A DNA stretch of 64,000 nucleotides from Mucilaginibacter achroorhodeus. Lineage in GTDB: Bacteria; Bacteroidota; Bacteroidia; Sphingobacteriales; Sphingobacteriaceae. Under the pieces are notes generated by a model, which saw only the letters and a list, made by a program, of their open reading frames with translations, was not told the DNA's origin and ran no database searches. The translations under genes and the position numbers were made by a program. The stretch spans positions 310,001 to 374,000 of the forward strand of contig NZ_VOEI01000004.1 of assembly GCF_007846095.1 (NCBI RefSeq), in the 5' to 3' direction. Shown here one piece after another: positions 19,743-28,653 of the stretch (the stretch's first letter is position 1; each line of letters opens with the position of its first letter).

Positions 19743-20180
19743 ATGAAAAAAGTATTCTTTATATTAGGTATCAGCGTAGCTTTCTTAACAGCTTGCGGTG
19801 GTAGCAGCAACAAACCGGCAGACACAGACAGCGCATCGTCAAGCAATAACAGCGCTGTAGCGCAACAATCAAATGCCGCTAATGACACATCGGTAAATAA
19901 AATAGGTACTGATAAAAACAGCGGTACCACAGGCAATAAAGGCGAAGAGCTTATGGCCGCTGCAGACTGTAACACCTGCCATAACGCGCAAAGCAAAGTT
20001 ATTGGCCCTGCATTGGTTGATATCGCCAAAAAGTACAAAGAAAGCGACGTTGATATGCTTGCAAAAAAAGTAATATCAGGCGGTAGTGGTAACTGGGGTA
20101 CAGTACCAATGACAGCGCACCCTGACCTTTCTTTAGATGATGCTAAGGCCATGGTTAAATACATTTTAACCGTAAAATAA
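19743..20180 (+). CDS. Mono-haem cytochrome c lipoprotein
   Basis: 145 residues. The lipoprotein signal ends in LTAC (Cys18). A Ser/Asn/Thr-rich linker (about 20-65) leads to a small class I cytochrome c domain with the haem site CNTCH (Cys76, Cys79, His80) and a likely distal ligand Met123 (VPMTAHP). It should sit on the periplasmic face of a membrane and take electrons from the GMC flavoprotein dehydrogenases, passing them to the respiratory chain. It replaces the larger tri-haem subunit seen in classical gluconate dehydrogenases, which I do not find here. Confidence 0.93.
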   Translation: MKKVFFILGISVAFLTACGGSSNKPADTDSASSSNNSAVAQQSNAANDTSVNKIGTDKNSGTTGNKGEELMAAADCNTCHNAQSKVIGPALVDIAKKYKESDVDMLAKKVISGGSGNWGTVPMTAHPDLSLDDAKAMVKYILTVK

Positions 20181-20220
20181 GTACTGACTAAAACCTAACT
20201 AATTTAAACCAATACTAATT

Positions 20221-21474
20221 ATGACCGTAACTACACGTGTTAAGTTATCAACCATGATGTTCCTGGAGTTTTTCATCTGGGGAGCATGGTTTGTAACGAT
20301 GGGAACGTACCTTGGCAAAACCTTAAACGCCACGGGCGTGCAAAATGGTAATGCTTATGCAACACAATCATGGGGCGCTATTATTGCACCGTTCGTGATT
20401 GGGCTAATTGCCGACAGATTTTTTTCTGCACAAAAAGTTTTGGGTATACTGCATTTAACCGGTGCAGCACTTTTGTATTACATTACCACCCAAACAAATT
20501 TTGAGGGCTTTTTCCCAATTATTTTCGCTTATATGGTTGTGTACATGCCTACACTTGCGTTGGTTAACTCGGTATCTTTCAGGCAAATGCAAAATCCAAG
20601 TAAAGAGTTTCCGCCGATACGTGTGTTCGGTACTTTAGGTTGGATCATCGCCGGTTTGGTTATTGGATGGTTGGGCTGGGAGCAAAGCAACTCGCTTGTC
20701 CTTACCTTTAAAATGGCTGCTGCGGCATCGTTGATTTTAGGCTTATTGAGCTTTACGTTGCCTGCAACGCCGCCTGCTAAAAAAGGACAAAAAGCAAGCC
20801 TTGGTGATATATTGGGTTTAGATTCTTTAGGTTTATTAAAGAACCGGTCATACTTAACATTTTTCCTGGCATCTGTTGCTATATGTGTGCCTTTGGCATT
20901 TTACTATAATTTCACCAATCCGTTCTTAAATGAGGTTGGTATGAAAGCGGCGGCTGGTGTGCAGTCGCTGGGCCAGGTGTCAGAGTTCTTGTTTATGGCT
21001 TTGATGCCGTTGTTCTTCGTACGCCTTGGCGTTAAGAAGATGCTCGCAGTAGGTATGCTGGCATGGGTTATCCGATACATCTTCTTTGCTTACGGCAATG
21101 TAGAATCTAATTACTGGATGCTGATTGCAGGTATAGTAATGCATGGTATCTGTTATGACTTCTTCTTTGTAACGGGTCAGATTTATACTGATAACCTTGC
21201 TGGTGAGAAATTTAAAAGCGCGGCACAAGGCTTTATAACACTTGCAACTTATGGTGTGGGTATGTTAATGGGATCTTACATTTCGGGCCCGGTGGTTGAC
21301 AAATACAAACTAACAGAAACATCACACAACTGGACAAGCATCTGGCTAATTCCGGCTGCTATTGCTGGGGTGGTATTCCTGCTGTTTATCATATTCTTTA
21401 AGGATACTAATCAAATACAAACCAAACCGGGTTTGGATATTGAAGAGCCGGGACTTGGCCGTGCAGATATATAA
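20221..21474 (+). CDS. MFS permease, nucleoside:H+ symporter-like
   Basis: 417 residues and about 12 membrane helices. The start MFLEFFIWGAWFVTMGTYL and the loop FPPIRVFGTLGWI are characteristic of the NHS (NupG/XapB) branch of the major facilitator superfamily. In Bacteroidota these permeases commonly lie in carbohydrate clusters rather than with nucleoside genes. Its place between cytochrome c and the isomerases suggests uptake of a (keto-)sugar or sugar derivative. The true substrate is unknown. Confidence 0.88.
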   Translation: MTVTTRVKLSTMMFLEFFIWGAWFVTMGTYLGKTLNATGVQNGNAYATQSWGAIIAPFVIGLIADRFFSAQKVLGILHLTGAALLYYITTQTNFEGFFPIIFAYMVVYMPTLALVNSVSFRQMQNPSKEFPPIRVFGTLGWIIAGLVIGWLGWEQSNSLVLTFKMAAAASLILGLLSFTLPATPPAKKGQKASLGDILGLDSLGLLKNRSYLTFFLASVAICVPLAFYYNFTNPFLNEVGMKAAAGVQSLGQVSEFLFMALMPLFFVRLGVKKMLAVGMLAWVIRYIFFAYGNVESNYWMLIAGIVMHGICYDFFFVTGQIYTDNLAGEKFKSAAQGFITLATYGVGMLMGSYISGPVVDKYKLTETSHNWTSIWLIPAAIAGVVFLLFIIFFKDTNQIQTKPGLDIEEPGLGRADI

Positions 21475-21478
21475 TATT

Positions 21479-22363
21479 ATGGCAGGTACAAACAGAAGAA
21501 CAGCTATTAAAGGCATACTCGCCGGTACAGCTGCAATAGGGACGGGTGGTGTGTTATCGTCATACAAACCCGATAGTAAAGAACAAATGAGCGATAAACT
21601 CAAAGGCAACATTAACCATGCGGTTTGCCGCTGGTGTTATGATGGCATATCTGTTGAAGATCTTTGCAAAGCAGCTAAAGATATCGGCATAAAAGGTATT
21701 GACCTGGTTGGCCCATCTGATTGGCCAACGCTTAAAAAATATGGTCTTACTTCGTCAATGTGTAATGGGGCTGAGATTAACCTTACTGATGGTTTTGGTG
21801 ATACGCAATTTCATGCACAGCTTCATAAGCAATACAGCGAAATGATACCTAAAGTGGCTGCTGCGGGATATAAAAACCTGATCTGCTTTAGCGGTAGCCG
21901 TCGCGGAAAAACAGATGAAGAAGGATGGAAAAATTGTGTTGAAGGACTTAAGCCGATGGTAAAACTGGCAGAGCAGCACGGTGTGGTTTTAGTGATGGAA
22001 TTGCTGAACAGCAAAATAGATCACAAAGATTACCAGTGCGACCATACCGCTTGGGGTGCTGAACTTTGCAAACGCTTAGGATCAGAAAACTTTAAACTGC
22101 TATATGATATTTACCATATGCAGATAGATGAAGGCGATGTTATCCGCACCATTCGTCAATATCACCAGTATATTGCGCATTATCATACCGGTGGCGTTCC
22201 CGGCCGTAATGAGATAGACGAAACACAGGAATTATACTACCCGGCAATTATGCGGGCTGTGCTTGAAGTAGGCCACAAAGGCTTTGTAGCACAAGAGTTT
22301 ATCCCTAAACAAAAAGACAAAATTGCATCGCTTAGAAAAGCTGTGCACATTTGCGATGTTTAA
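21479..22363 (+). CDS. Tat-exported hydroxypyruvate-isomerase-like TIM-barrel protein
   Basis: 294 residues from ATG 21479, 4 nt after the permease stop; a longer frame inside the permease is rejected. The N terminus NRRTAIKGILAGTAAIG is a twin-arginine signal. The TIM barrel has VLVMELLNSKIDH, KLLYDIYHMQ, HYHTGGVPGRNEID and VAQEF, closely following the hydroxypyruvate isomerase (Hyi/OtnI) pattern. Export argues against a glyoxylate-pathway role; isomerisation of a periplasmic keto-sugar is more likely. Confidence 0.9.
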   Translation: MAGTNRRTAIKGILAGTAAIGTGGVLSSYKPDSKEQMSDKLKGNINHAVCRWCYDGISVEDLCKAAKDIGIKGIDLVGPSDWPTLKKYGLTSSMCNGAEINLTDGFGDTQFHAQLHKQYSEMIPKVAAAGYKNLICFSGSRRGKTDEEGWKNCVEGLKPMVKLAEQHGVVLVMELLNSKIDHKDYQCDHTAWGAELCKRLGSENFKLLYDIYHMQIDEGDVIRTIRQYHQYIAHYHTGGVPGRNEIDETQELYYPAIMRAVLEVGHKGFVAQEFIPKQKDKIASLRKAVHICDV

Positions 22364-22365
22364 AC

Positions 22366-22398
22366 TATTGCCGTTGTAGAGCGTCTATAACGGCAATA
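22366..22398 (+). terminator. Strong intergenic hairpin between two isomerase genes
   Basis: Arms 22366-22380 and 22384-22398 form a 15-bp stem with one G-U pair and a 3-nt loop, starting 2 nt after a stop codon and ending 19 nt before the next ATG. The T-tract after it is short, so it may be a partial terminator or an mRNA-stabilising hairpin that sets unequal expression inside the operon. Confidence 0.6.
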
Positions 22399-22417
22399 TT
22401 ACTTTTATAAATACATT

Positions 22418-23296
22418 ATGACTACTACCAGAAGAATTTTCTTAGCGCAAGCCGGTTTGGCTGCGGCAGGCATTATGCTTGCACCAAAACTGGCTTCGGC
22501 GAAAAGCCCAAACGGCATAGGCATACAGCTTTATTCCCTGCGCGACCAATTACCTAAAGATGTTAAAGGCGTTATTGTTGCTGTAGCAAAAGCCGGATAT
22601 AAAGAGGTTGAAACCTTTGGTTACTCTAAACAAAATGGCTTTTGGGGATTAACCGCAAAAGAGTTTTCCGCATTGTTGAAACAGAACGGTTTGAAAAGCC
22701 CAAGCGGTCACTATGGCCTTGATGAGTACTTTAGTACCGGTAAAATGGATGAATTTGACAGCTACATTGAAGCTGCAAAAATTTTAGGCCAGACTTACAT
22801 TGTGGTGCCAAGCCTTAACGGAGACCTCATTAAAACTGCAGCCGATTTTAAATCAATTGCAGCCAAAATGAACCAAGCCGCTGCCATCTGCAAAAAACAC
22901 GGTTTAAAACTGGGTTACCATAACCACAACTTTGAGTGGAAGGAAGTAGAAGGAACTACTTTTTATGACACAATATTGAAGTATACCGATCCAAAGTTGG
23001 TAGCCATGGAAATGGATATTTATTGGGTGGTTCGAGCCGGTAAAGATCCTATCGAGATATTCAAAAAACATCCTGGACGTTTTGCAATGGTGCACATCAA
23101 GGATATGGACAAATCTAATCATGATCTGAATACGGAAATAGGCACTGGCGCAATTGATTTTAAAAAGATCCTTGGTCAGGCAAAATTAGCCGGTATAAAA
23201 CATTACATTGTTGAACAGGAAAACTTCACCAACATTGATCCTTATGTAAGTATTGCCAAAAGTGCATCTTACCTTAAAACCAAACTCTATTTGTAA
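22418..23296 (+). CDS. Tat-exported sugar phosphate isomerase/epimerase-like TIM barrel (copy 2)
   Basis: 292 residues. The twin-arginine signal TTRRIFLAQAGLAAAG is followed by the AP-endonuclease-2-type barrel: IGIQLYSLRD, LGYHNHNFEW, EMDIYWVVRAG, MVHIKDMDK and IVEQENF. It is similar to the protein encoded at 10162 throughout (YSLRDQLPKDV against YSVRDAMSKDP). The two may act on different epimers or successive steps. It is followed by a DUF1080 hydrolase 20 nt downstream, which supports a role on products of 3-keto-glycoside cleavage. Confidence 0.92.
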   Translation: MTTTRRIFLAQAGLAAAGIMLAPKLASAKSPNGIGIQLYSLRDQLPKDVKGVIVAVAKAGYKEVETFGYSKQNGFWGLTAKEFSALLKQNGLKSPSGHYGLDEYFSTGKMDEFDSYIEAAKILGQTYIVVPSLNGDLIKTAADFKSIAAKMNQAAAICKKHGLKLGYHNHNFEWKEVEGTTFYDTILKYTDPKLVAMEMDIYWVVRAGKDPIEIFKKHPGRFAMVHIKDMDKSNHDLNTEIGTGAIDFKKILGQAKLAGIKHYIVEQENFTNIDPYVSIAKSASYLKTKLYL

Positions 23297-23316
23297 CGGC
23301 ACCAATTAACTAAAAA

Positions 23317-24087
23317 ATGAAACATAAACTGATTTTAACTGCTTTGCTTTGCGGAGGCTTTTATATGGCTAACGCGCAAAACGCAAAACCCGAGGATACT
23401 GAAAAATGGGAACCTGTACCACCGGTTGTAAAGCCTGGTAAAGTTGCAGGAGAAGCACCATCAGATGCCATTATACTTTTCAACGGCAAAACCGGGCTTT
23501 CTGAATGGGTGGACGTAGCCAGCGGAGATGCTGCCAAATGGGATGTAAAAGGTGATGTATTAACCGTTAACAAGAAATACGGCAACATCGAAACCAAAAA
23601 GAAATTTGGTAACTATCAGTTACACATAGAGTGGAAAGTACCTTCAAATATTGAAGGTACCGGCCAGGCACGTGGTAACAGCGGCGTATTCCTTGCATCA
23701 ATAGGCAAAGGCGATGACGGTTACGAGTTGCAGGTATTAGATTCTTATAATAACAAAACCTACGTTAACGGTATGGCTGGCAGTATATACAAGCAATTTA
23801 TCCCGTTAGCTAACCCAACAAACCCTCCGGGCACCTGGAATGTTTATGACGTGATCTGGACTGCTCCAACCTTTGACGGTGACCAATTAAAAACGCCTGC
23901 GCGTGTTACTGTTATATTCAACGGTGTTTTGGTGGAGAATAACGTTGAATTAATGGGCCCTACACAATACATCGGCAAGCCTGGTTACAGAAAACCACAT
24001 GGCGATAGCCCAATTAAATTACAAGCTCACGGCGACAAAAGCGAACCGCTTAGCTTCCGTAATATTTGGGTGAGAGAAATTAAATAA
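23317..24087 (+). CDS. DUF1080 protein, predicted 3-keto-disaccharide/glycoside hydrolase (copy 1)
   Basis: 256 residues with a Sec signal (LLCGGFYMANAQN). The domain has the DUF1080 concanavalin-like jelly-roll pattern: IILFNGKTGLSEWV, FGNYQLHIEWKVPS, GNSGVFLAS, YELQVLDSYNN and IKLQAHGDKSEPLSFRNIWV. The Pfam family is now named 3-keto-disaccharide hydrolase, because members cleave glycosides already oxidised at C3. This gene is the strongest reason to read the upstream GMC dehydrogenases as C3-oxidising enzymes. It ends the block at a hairpin terminator. Confidence 0.92.
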   Translation: MKHKLILTALLCGGFYMANAQNAKPEDTEKWEPVPPVVKPGKVAGEAPSDAIILFNGKTGLSEWVDVASGDAAKWDVKGDVLTVNKKYGNIETKKKFGNYQLHIEWKVPSNIEGTGQARGNSGVFLASIGKGDDGYELQVLDSYNNKTYVNGMAGSIYKQFIPLANPTNPPGTWNVYDVIWTAPTFDGDQLKTPARVTVIFNGVLVENNVELMGPTQYIGKPGYRKPHGDSPIKLQAHGDKSEPLSFRNIWVREIK

Positions 24088-24104
24088 GCCATTTAAGAAT
24101 ACGT

Positions 24105-24133
24105 AAAAAGCTTGCCTTAGGCAGGCTTTTTTT
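24105..24133 (+). terminator. Intrinsic terminator closing the carbohydrate block
   Basis: Arms 24105-24116 and 24120-24131 (one mismatch, 3-nt loop) followed by a T run, 18 nt after the DUF1080 stop. Confidence 0.85.
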
Positions 24134-24217
24134 GTTTATGGAGCGTCGCATCAATTTACCGCTTATACGTGCCTCTGCGATGGGATTATTTGCGTAATTT
24201 AGCATAACCACAATTTT

Positions 24218-25015
24218 ATGTATAACATTCAATCTATATCACAGCGTTTGTTGTGCTTTCTATCACTCATCGTTTTTATGGTTGTTAGCAAGCCGTCACA
24301 AGCCCAAACCATCAAAGGCGATTACTACCAGATAAAGATATATCACTATAAGTCGCCTCAGCAAGAAGCGGTACTCGATGCTTATCTGCAAAAGAGCTTT
24401 CTACCGGTGATGCACAAAAAGGGCATTAAAAATATCGGCATCTTTAAGCCTGTTGAAACAGACACTGCTGACAGGAAGATTTACATACTGGTGCCGTATG
24501 CTTCATGGAAGGATGTTGAGCCGGAAAATGTATCTGCAAGTAAACCTGCTATTTCATCGACTGATAACAATGAATACGTTACCGCAGCGTATAACAACGC
24601 ACCGTACTCGCGTATCGAAACTATTTTGCTTAGTCCGTTTATTACACGCCCGCATTTGATGTTGCCCAAATTAACCGGAGAACGTTCAAAACGGGTGTAT
24701 GAACTGCGCAGTTACGAAAGCCCAACAGAAGCTTACCACCATAACAAAGTAAAGATGTTCAACAGTGGCGAAACAGACATTTTTGAGCGCTTAGGCTTTA
24801 ATCCGGTTTTTTACGGCAGTGTTATTGCAGGCAGTAGAATGCCTAACCTGATGTATTTAACAACATTTGATGATAAACAAAGTAGGGACGAGCATTGGAA
24901 AGCTTTTGATGCAGATGCGCAATGGAAAGGGCTGATAAGTGATGCTCAGTATAAGAACAATGTATCAAAGGCAGACATTATTTTTCTTTATCCTACCGCT
25001 TACTCCGACTATTGA
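24218..25015 (+). CDS. Secreted NIPSNAP-family protein
   Basis: 265 residues with a signal peptide ending around KPSQAQ. Two ferredoxin-like alpha+beta NIPSNAP/Dabb-type units are visible: YYQIKIYHYKSPQQEAVLDA (about 33-115) and VYELRSYESPTEAYHHNKV (about 158-262), the second closest to the NIPSNAP consensus. The biochemical role of bacterial NIPSNAP proteins is not established; they often lie next to oxidoreductases and Gfo/Idh/MocA proteins. The following flavoprotein gene starts 12 nt later, so the two are probably co-expressed. Confidence 0.85.
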   Translation: MYNIQSISQRLLCFLSLIVFMVVSKPSQAQTIKGDYYQIKIYHYKSPQQEAVLDAYLQKSFLPVMHKKGIKNIGIFKPVETDTADRKIYILVPYASWKDVEPENVSASKPAISSTDNNEYVTAAYNNAPYSRIETILLSPFITRPHLMLPKLTGERSKRVYELRSYESPTEAYHHNKVKMFNSGETDIFERLGFNPVFYGSVIAGSRMPNLMYLTTFDDKQSRDEHWKAFDADAQWKGLISDAQYKNNVSKADIIFLYPTAYSDY

Positions 25016-25027
25016 TAACAACAGCCT

Positions 25028-26473
25028 ATGGCGCTTGAGAAACGCGATTACGATGCAATTGTAGTGGGCAGTGGCCCGAACGGCCTTGCGGCTGCCATAC
25101 TGATGCAGCAGCAAGGGTTATCGGTATTACTGCTCGAAGCGAAGGACACCATTGGTGGCGGCCTGCGTACAAAAGAGCTTACGTTGCCGGGCTTTAAGCA
25201 CGATGTATGCTCTGCGATCCATCCGCTTGCAGTCGCCTCCCCTTTTTTTAAAACGCTGCCTTTGGCAGATCATGGGCTGGAATATATCTACCCGGAGATA
25301 GATGCCGCTCACCCGCTGGAGCAACACAACACAGCAATTTTATGTCGCGATATCGAGCGTACAGCCAAGCAATTGGGAGCTGATGAAAATGCCTATTTAA
25401 AGCTCGTGAAGCCTGTGACTAAGAACTGGCCACTGATAGATGCTGATGTACTTGGTCCGTTGCACATGCCTAAGCATCCGCTGGCATTGGCGTCTTTCGG
25501 GTTAGATGCGCTTAAACCGGTCACTATGCTGGCAAAGCAATTTAAAACTAAACAAGCTAAAGCATTATTGGCCGGCATGGCCGCTCATAGCATGCAACCG
25601 CTAACCAACGCGGCTACTGCTGCCATAACACTTGTGCTAATGGCCACCGGGCATTTGCAAGGCTGGCCGCTACCTAAGGGTGGATCACAAAGTATAGCTG
25701 ATGCCTTGGCAGGATATTTTACTTCGATAGGCGGTAAGATAGAGACCAATACTTACATTACATCTTTAGACCAACTACCCTCAGCGCATGCTGTATTATT
25801 TGATGTAACACCGAAGCAATTACTGCAGATAGCCGGGCATAAATTTTCCGCGCTATATAAATGGCAACTTAAGCGATATCGTTATGGTATGGGTGCTTTT
25901 AAAGTTGATTTTGCCTTAAGTGAACAAATTCCATTTATTCCTGAAGCCTGCCTTAAGGCCGGAACGGTACACCTCGGCAACACGCTTAACGAGATACGTG
26001 ACGCCGAGCAGCAAACCTGGAACGGCAAACATCCCGATAAACCCTTCGTATTGCTGGCCCAACAAAGCCTATTCGATAATACCCGCGCCCCCGACGGCAA
26101 GCACACCGCCTGGGCCTATTGCCACGTTCCCAACGGCTCAACCAAAAATATGACGGACGCAATTGAGAAGCAGATAGAGCGCTATGCGCCGGGCTTTAGG
26201 GATACCATCCTTGCTAAGCATACCTTCAACACTGTCGAACTGGAAGAATACAATCCCAACTATATTGGCGGTGATATTAATGGGGGAGTTATCGATCTTG
26301 GTCAGTTGTTTACACGGCCTGCCATACGTTTGTCGCCCTACAGAACTTCTGAGAAAGGATTATACATCTGCTCTGCCTCAACACCTCCGGGTGGAGGGGT
26401 GCATGGCATGTGCGGTTATAATGCCGCCAAAAAAGCGCTTAAAGATGTGTTCGGCATAGCGGTAACGCTTTAG
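25028..26473 (+). CDS. FAD-dependent oxidoreductase, phytoene dehydrogenase-like
   Basis: 481 residues. The N-terminal FAD site AIVVGSGPNGLAAAILMQQ is followed by VLLLEAKDTIGGGLRT, the extended dinucleotide motif of the amine-oxidase/CrtI superfamily, and the C terminus has YICSASTPPGGGVHGMCG, which lines the flavin. It is somewhat shorter than CrtI desaturases and no carotenoid genes lie nearby, so it belongs to the poorly known PNRD1-like branch. Substrate unknown. Confidence 0.88.
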   Translation: MALEKRDYDAIVVGSGPNGLAAAILMQQQGLSVLLLEAKDTIGGGLRTKELTLPGFKHDVCSAIHPLAVASPFFKTLPLADHGLEYIYPEIDAAHPLEQHNTAILCRDIERTAKQLGADENAYLKLVKPVTKNWPLIDADVLGPLHMPKHPLALASFGLDALKPVTMLAKQFKTKQAKALLAGMAAHSMQPLTNAATAAITLVLMATGHLQGWPLPKGGSQSIADALAGYFTSIGGKIETNTYITSLDQLPSAHAVLFDVTPKQLLQIAGHKFSALYKWQLKRYRYGMGAFKVDFALSEQIPFIPEACLKAGTVHLGNTLNEIRDAEQQTWNGKHPDKPFVLLAQQSLFDNTRAPDGKHTAWAYCHVPNGSTKNMTDAIEKQIERYAPGFRDTILAKHTFNTVELEEYNPNYIGGDINGGVIDLGQLFTRPAIRLSPYRTSEKGLYICSASTPPGGGVHGMCGYNAAKKALKDVFGIAVTL

Positions 26474-26484
26474 AGTTTTTTGCC

Positions 26485-26516
26485 TTTGCAAAGCACTCTG
26501 CCTAAACGTATATTTA
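26485..26516 (+). promoter_or_regulatory. Bacteroidota-type promoter before the TMEM175 gene
   Basis: TTTG at 26485-26488, then 20 nt, then TATATTTA at 26509-26516. This matches the Bacteroidota -33/-7 consensus (TTTG, TAnnTTTG) at 7 of 8 positions in the -7 box. The coding start is 19 nt downstream. Confidence 0.5.
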
Positions 26517-26534
26517 ACTTCAATTGATCACAGT

Positions 26535-27125
26535 ATGGGTAAAGGTCGTTTAGAGGCATTTAGCGATGGCGTTTTTGCTATTATCATCACCATTATGGTG
26601 CTTGAACTTAAGGTGCCGCATCACGCGGAGTGGAGCGATCTGATACATTTATCGCCAGTGTTTCTAAGCTACGTTCTTAGTTTTGTGTATGTTGGTATTT
26701 ATTGGAACAACCATCACCATCTTTTACACGCAACAAAATCAGTGACCGGTGGCATCTTATGGGCTAATCTTTTCCTGTTGTTTTGGTTGTCACTTGTTCC
26801 GTTTGTTACAGATTGGATGGGCGAAAACCACTTTGCACAGGTCCCGGTAATATGCTACGGCATTGTACTTATTATGTGCGGCGTGGCTTACAGCATATTG
26901 GTGCGTTTGCTTATCAAACATCATGGTGAGGAATCATTACTGGCACATGCCATGGGCAGTGATATGAAAGGTAAACTATCCGTAGGCATATACGGAGTGG
27001 CTATCGCATTGTCATTCGTCCATCCATGGTGGGCGGCTGGCCTGTATGGTGCGGTTGCGCTTATTTGGTTGATTCCTGATAGAAGGATCGAGCGTAAATT
27101 GAGCGGTAGTGAAACTTCCGTTTAA
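26535..27125 (+). CDS. TMEM175-family (DUF1211) potassium channel protein
   Basis: 196 residues with six hydrophobic segments. The first helix holds the family signature FSDGVFAIIITI (residues 9-20), which lines the pore of TMEM175 channels. Bacterial members are six-helix subunits that form tetrameric, K+-permeable channels without the classical TVGYG filter. Its stop codon overlaps that of the convergent gene (a shared TTAA). Confidence 0.9.
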   Translation: MGKGRLEAFSDGVFAIIITIMVLELKVPHHAEWSDLIHLSPVFLSYVLSFVYVGIYWNNHHHLLHATKSVTGGILWANLFLLFWLSLVPFVTDWMGENHFAQVPVICYGIVLIMCGVAYSILVRLLIKHHGEESLLAHAMGSDMKGKLSVGIYGVAIALSFVHPWWAAGLYGAVALIWLIPDRRIERKLSGSETSV

Positions 27126-27769
27126 GATAGTTCCTTCATTGATTTATCAAAGGCTTCTTTCAGTTCGGCGAAATCAGTTTCCAGCTTACTTAAGCGTTCT
27201 TCGAGATCGTTGTTCGATGTGCGGCGCTGAGGCTCGTCGAATGCATCATCTTCAGGAACGGATCCGCCTAAAAGGTGTCGGTAACGCACTTCCTTTTGCC
27301 CCGGTCGTTTTGGCATCTGCTCTATAAACGGGAGGTCGCCTCCGGCTAATTTCTCCAGCATTTCCGTTACTTCATCCAGATTTTCAAACTCATACAAACG
27401 TCCAGAATTGGTATTGATCTCGCCGGGTGTTTGCGGTCCGCGAAGGATAAGCAAACAGATAACAGCCACTTCTGATGGGACAACCGGGAAAACGATACCA
27501 AAATTATGTTTGTACTTAATTACCCTACTTGAGCCACCAGTAGCGGTAGATACCAGGCCTTTACGTTTCAATGTGTCTAAAGCCAAAGCAACGGTTTGTT
27601 CGTCATACTCTACTACAGGCTTGCGTGCAGTTTTTTGGTTGCAGGCTGCAGTTAAGCCGTTGATGGTCATGGGGTAATAATCGGGCGTTATCTTGCTTTT
27701 TTCCATTAGCGAGCCTAATACCCTCAGTTCTGTGTCGTTTAGTACAGGTAAAGTTTGCGGCGTATCCAT
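27122..27769 (-). CDS. YceH family protein (DUF480)
   Basis: 215 residues with two winged-helix-like units. Signatures are TELRVLGSLMEKSKITPDYYPMT style text near residues 10-32, NGLTAACNQKTARKPVV, and LLILRGPQTPGEINTNS in the second unit. The C terminus (about 180-215) is a predicted coiled coil (LEERLSKLETDFAELKEAF). YceH proteins are widespread but their function is not known; DNA binding is likely from the fold. It is slightly shorter than the ~215-220-residue norm only within start uncertainty. Confidence 0.9.
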   Translation of the reverse strand: MDTPQTLPVLNDTELRVLGSLMEKSKITPDYYPMTINGLTAACNQKTARKPVVEYDEQTVALALDTLKRKGLVSTATGGSSRVIKYKHNFGIVFPVVPSEVAVICLLILRGPQTPGEINTNSGRLYEFENLDEVTEMLEKLAGGDLPFIEQMPKRPGQKEVRYRHLLGGSVPEDDAFDEPQRRTSNNDLEERLSKLETDFAELKEAFDKSMKELS

Positions 27770-27815
27770 AGGGCAAATATATTGTTTGCATTTGTATTAT
27801 CTTTAAGCCGCTATT

Positions 27816-28631
27816 ATGACAATAAGTATTTTAGGATGCGGTTGGTACGGGTTGCCACTTGCAAAGGCTCTGGTCAACGACGGGTACAAAATTAAAGGCA
27901 GTACCACATCTGCCAATAAAGTTGAACAATTGGCTAACGCAGGTATTAAGCCCTTCGTGTTGGATCTATCGACTGATCAATCTACCTTTCCCGATGAGTT
28001 TTTTGATACCGATATTTTAATAATTGCTATCCCGCCTAAAACCCGGTCCGGGGAAGGGCAGGAGTACTTAGCTAAAATGGAGAAGGTAGTGGAGAGCATC
28101 ATTAAACATCAAATAAGCAAAGTTATCCTGATCAGCTCCACAGGTGTTTATGCTGATATGAACAAGATGGTAAACGAGGATATACCCCCGGATCCCGATA
28201 CCGAATCCGGCAAAATTCTATTAAATGCAGAGGCACTGTTCCAGCAGCGAATTAGCTTTAAAACAACCGTCATCCGTTTCGGCGGGCTGGTAGGGCCAGG
28301 CCGGCATCCCGGAAGGTTCTTTGCAGGCAAGCAGGGGGTTGCCAACGGATTGGCACCTGTAAATCTGATACATTTAGATGATTGTATAGGCATTACTAAA
28401 ACCATCATTAGCAAAAATGCCTACGAGTGTACCTTTAATGCGGTTGCCCCGCATCACCCAACCCGTGCAGATTTCTATACCCAAGCTGCTGAGCAAGGCG
28501 GTTTAGCATTGCCAGGTTTTATTTTAAAACTTGATAGATGGAAAATAGTGGAAAGCATGAACGTGCCGGAAATATTGAATTACCAGTACGACGCAAATAA
28601 TTGGTACACAGCCCTTGATCATAAATTTTAA
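27816..28631 (+). CDS. NAD(P)-binding epimerase-like protein (atypical SDR / YeeZ-like)
   Basis: 271 residues. The Rossmann start ISILGCGWYGLPLAKALVNDG carries GxGxxG. It is followed by AIPPKTRSGEG, LISSTGVYAD (the STGVY form of the SDR Ser/Tyr region) and FGGLVGPGRHPGRFFAG. These features match the YeeZ-like atypical SDRs, which usually lack the YxxxK catalytic pair; I do not see a clear YxxxK here either. Function unknown, probably a nucleotide-dependent oxidoreductase or binding protein. Confidence 0.82.
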   Translation: MTISILGCGWYGLPLAKALVNDGYKIKGSTTSANKVEQLANAGIKPFVLDLSTDQSTFPDEFFDTDILIIAIPPKTRSGEGQEYLAKMEKVVESIIKHQISKVILISSTGVYADMNKMVNEDIPPDPDTESGKILLNAEALFQQRISFKTTVIRFGGLVGPGRHPGRFFAGKQGVANGLAPVNLIHLDDCIGITKTIISKNAYECTFNAVAPHHPTRADFYTQAAEQGGLALPGFILKLDRWKIVESMNVPEILNYQYDANNWYTALDHKF

Positions 28632-28653
28632 TATCCCTTCAATATCAATAAGC

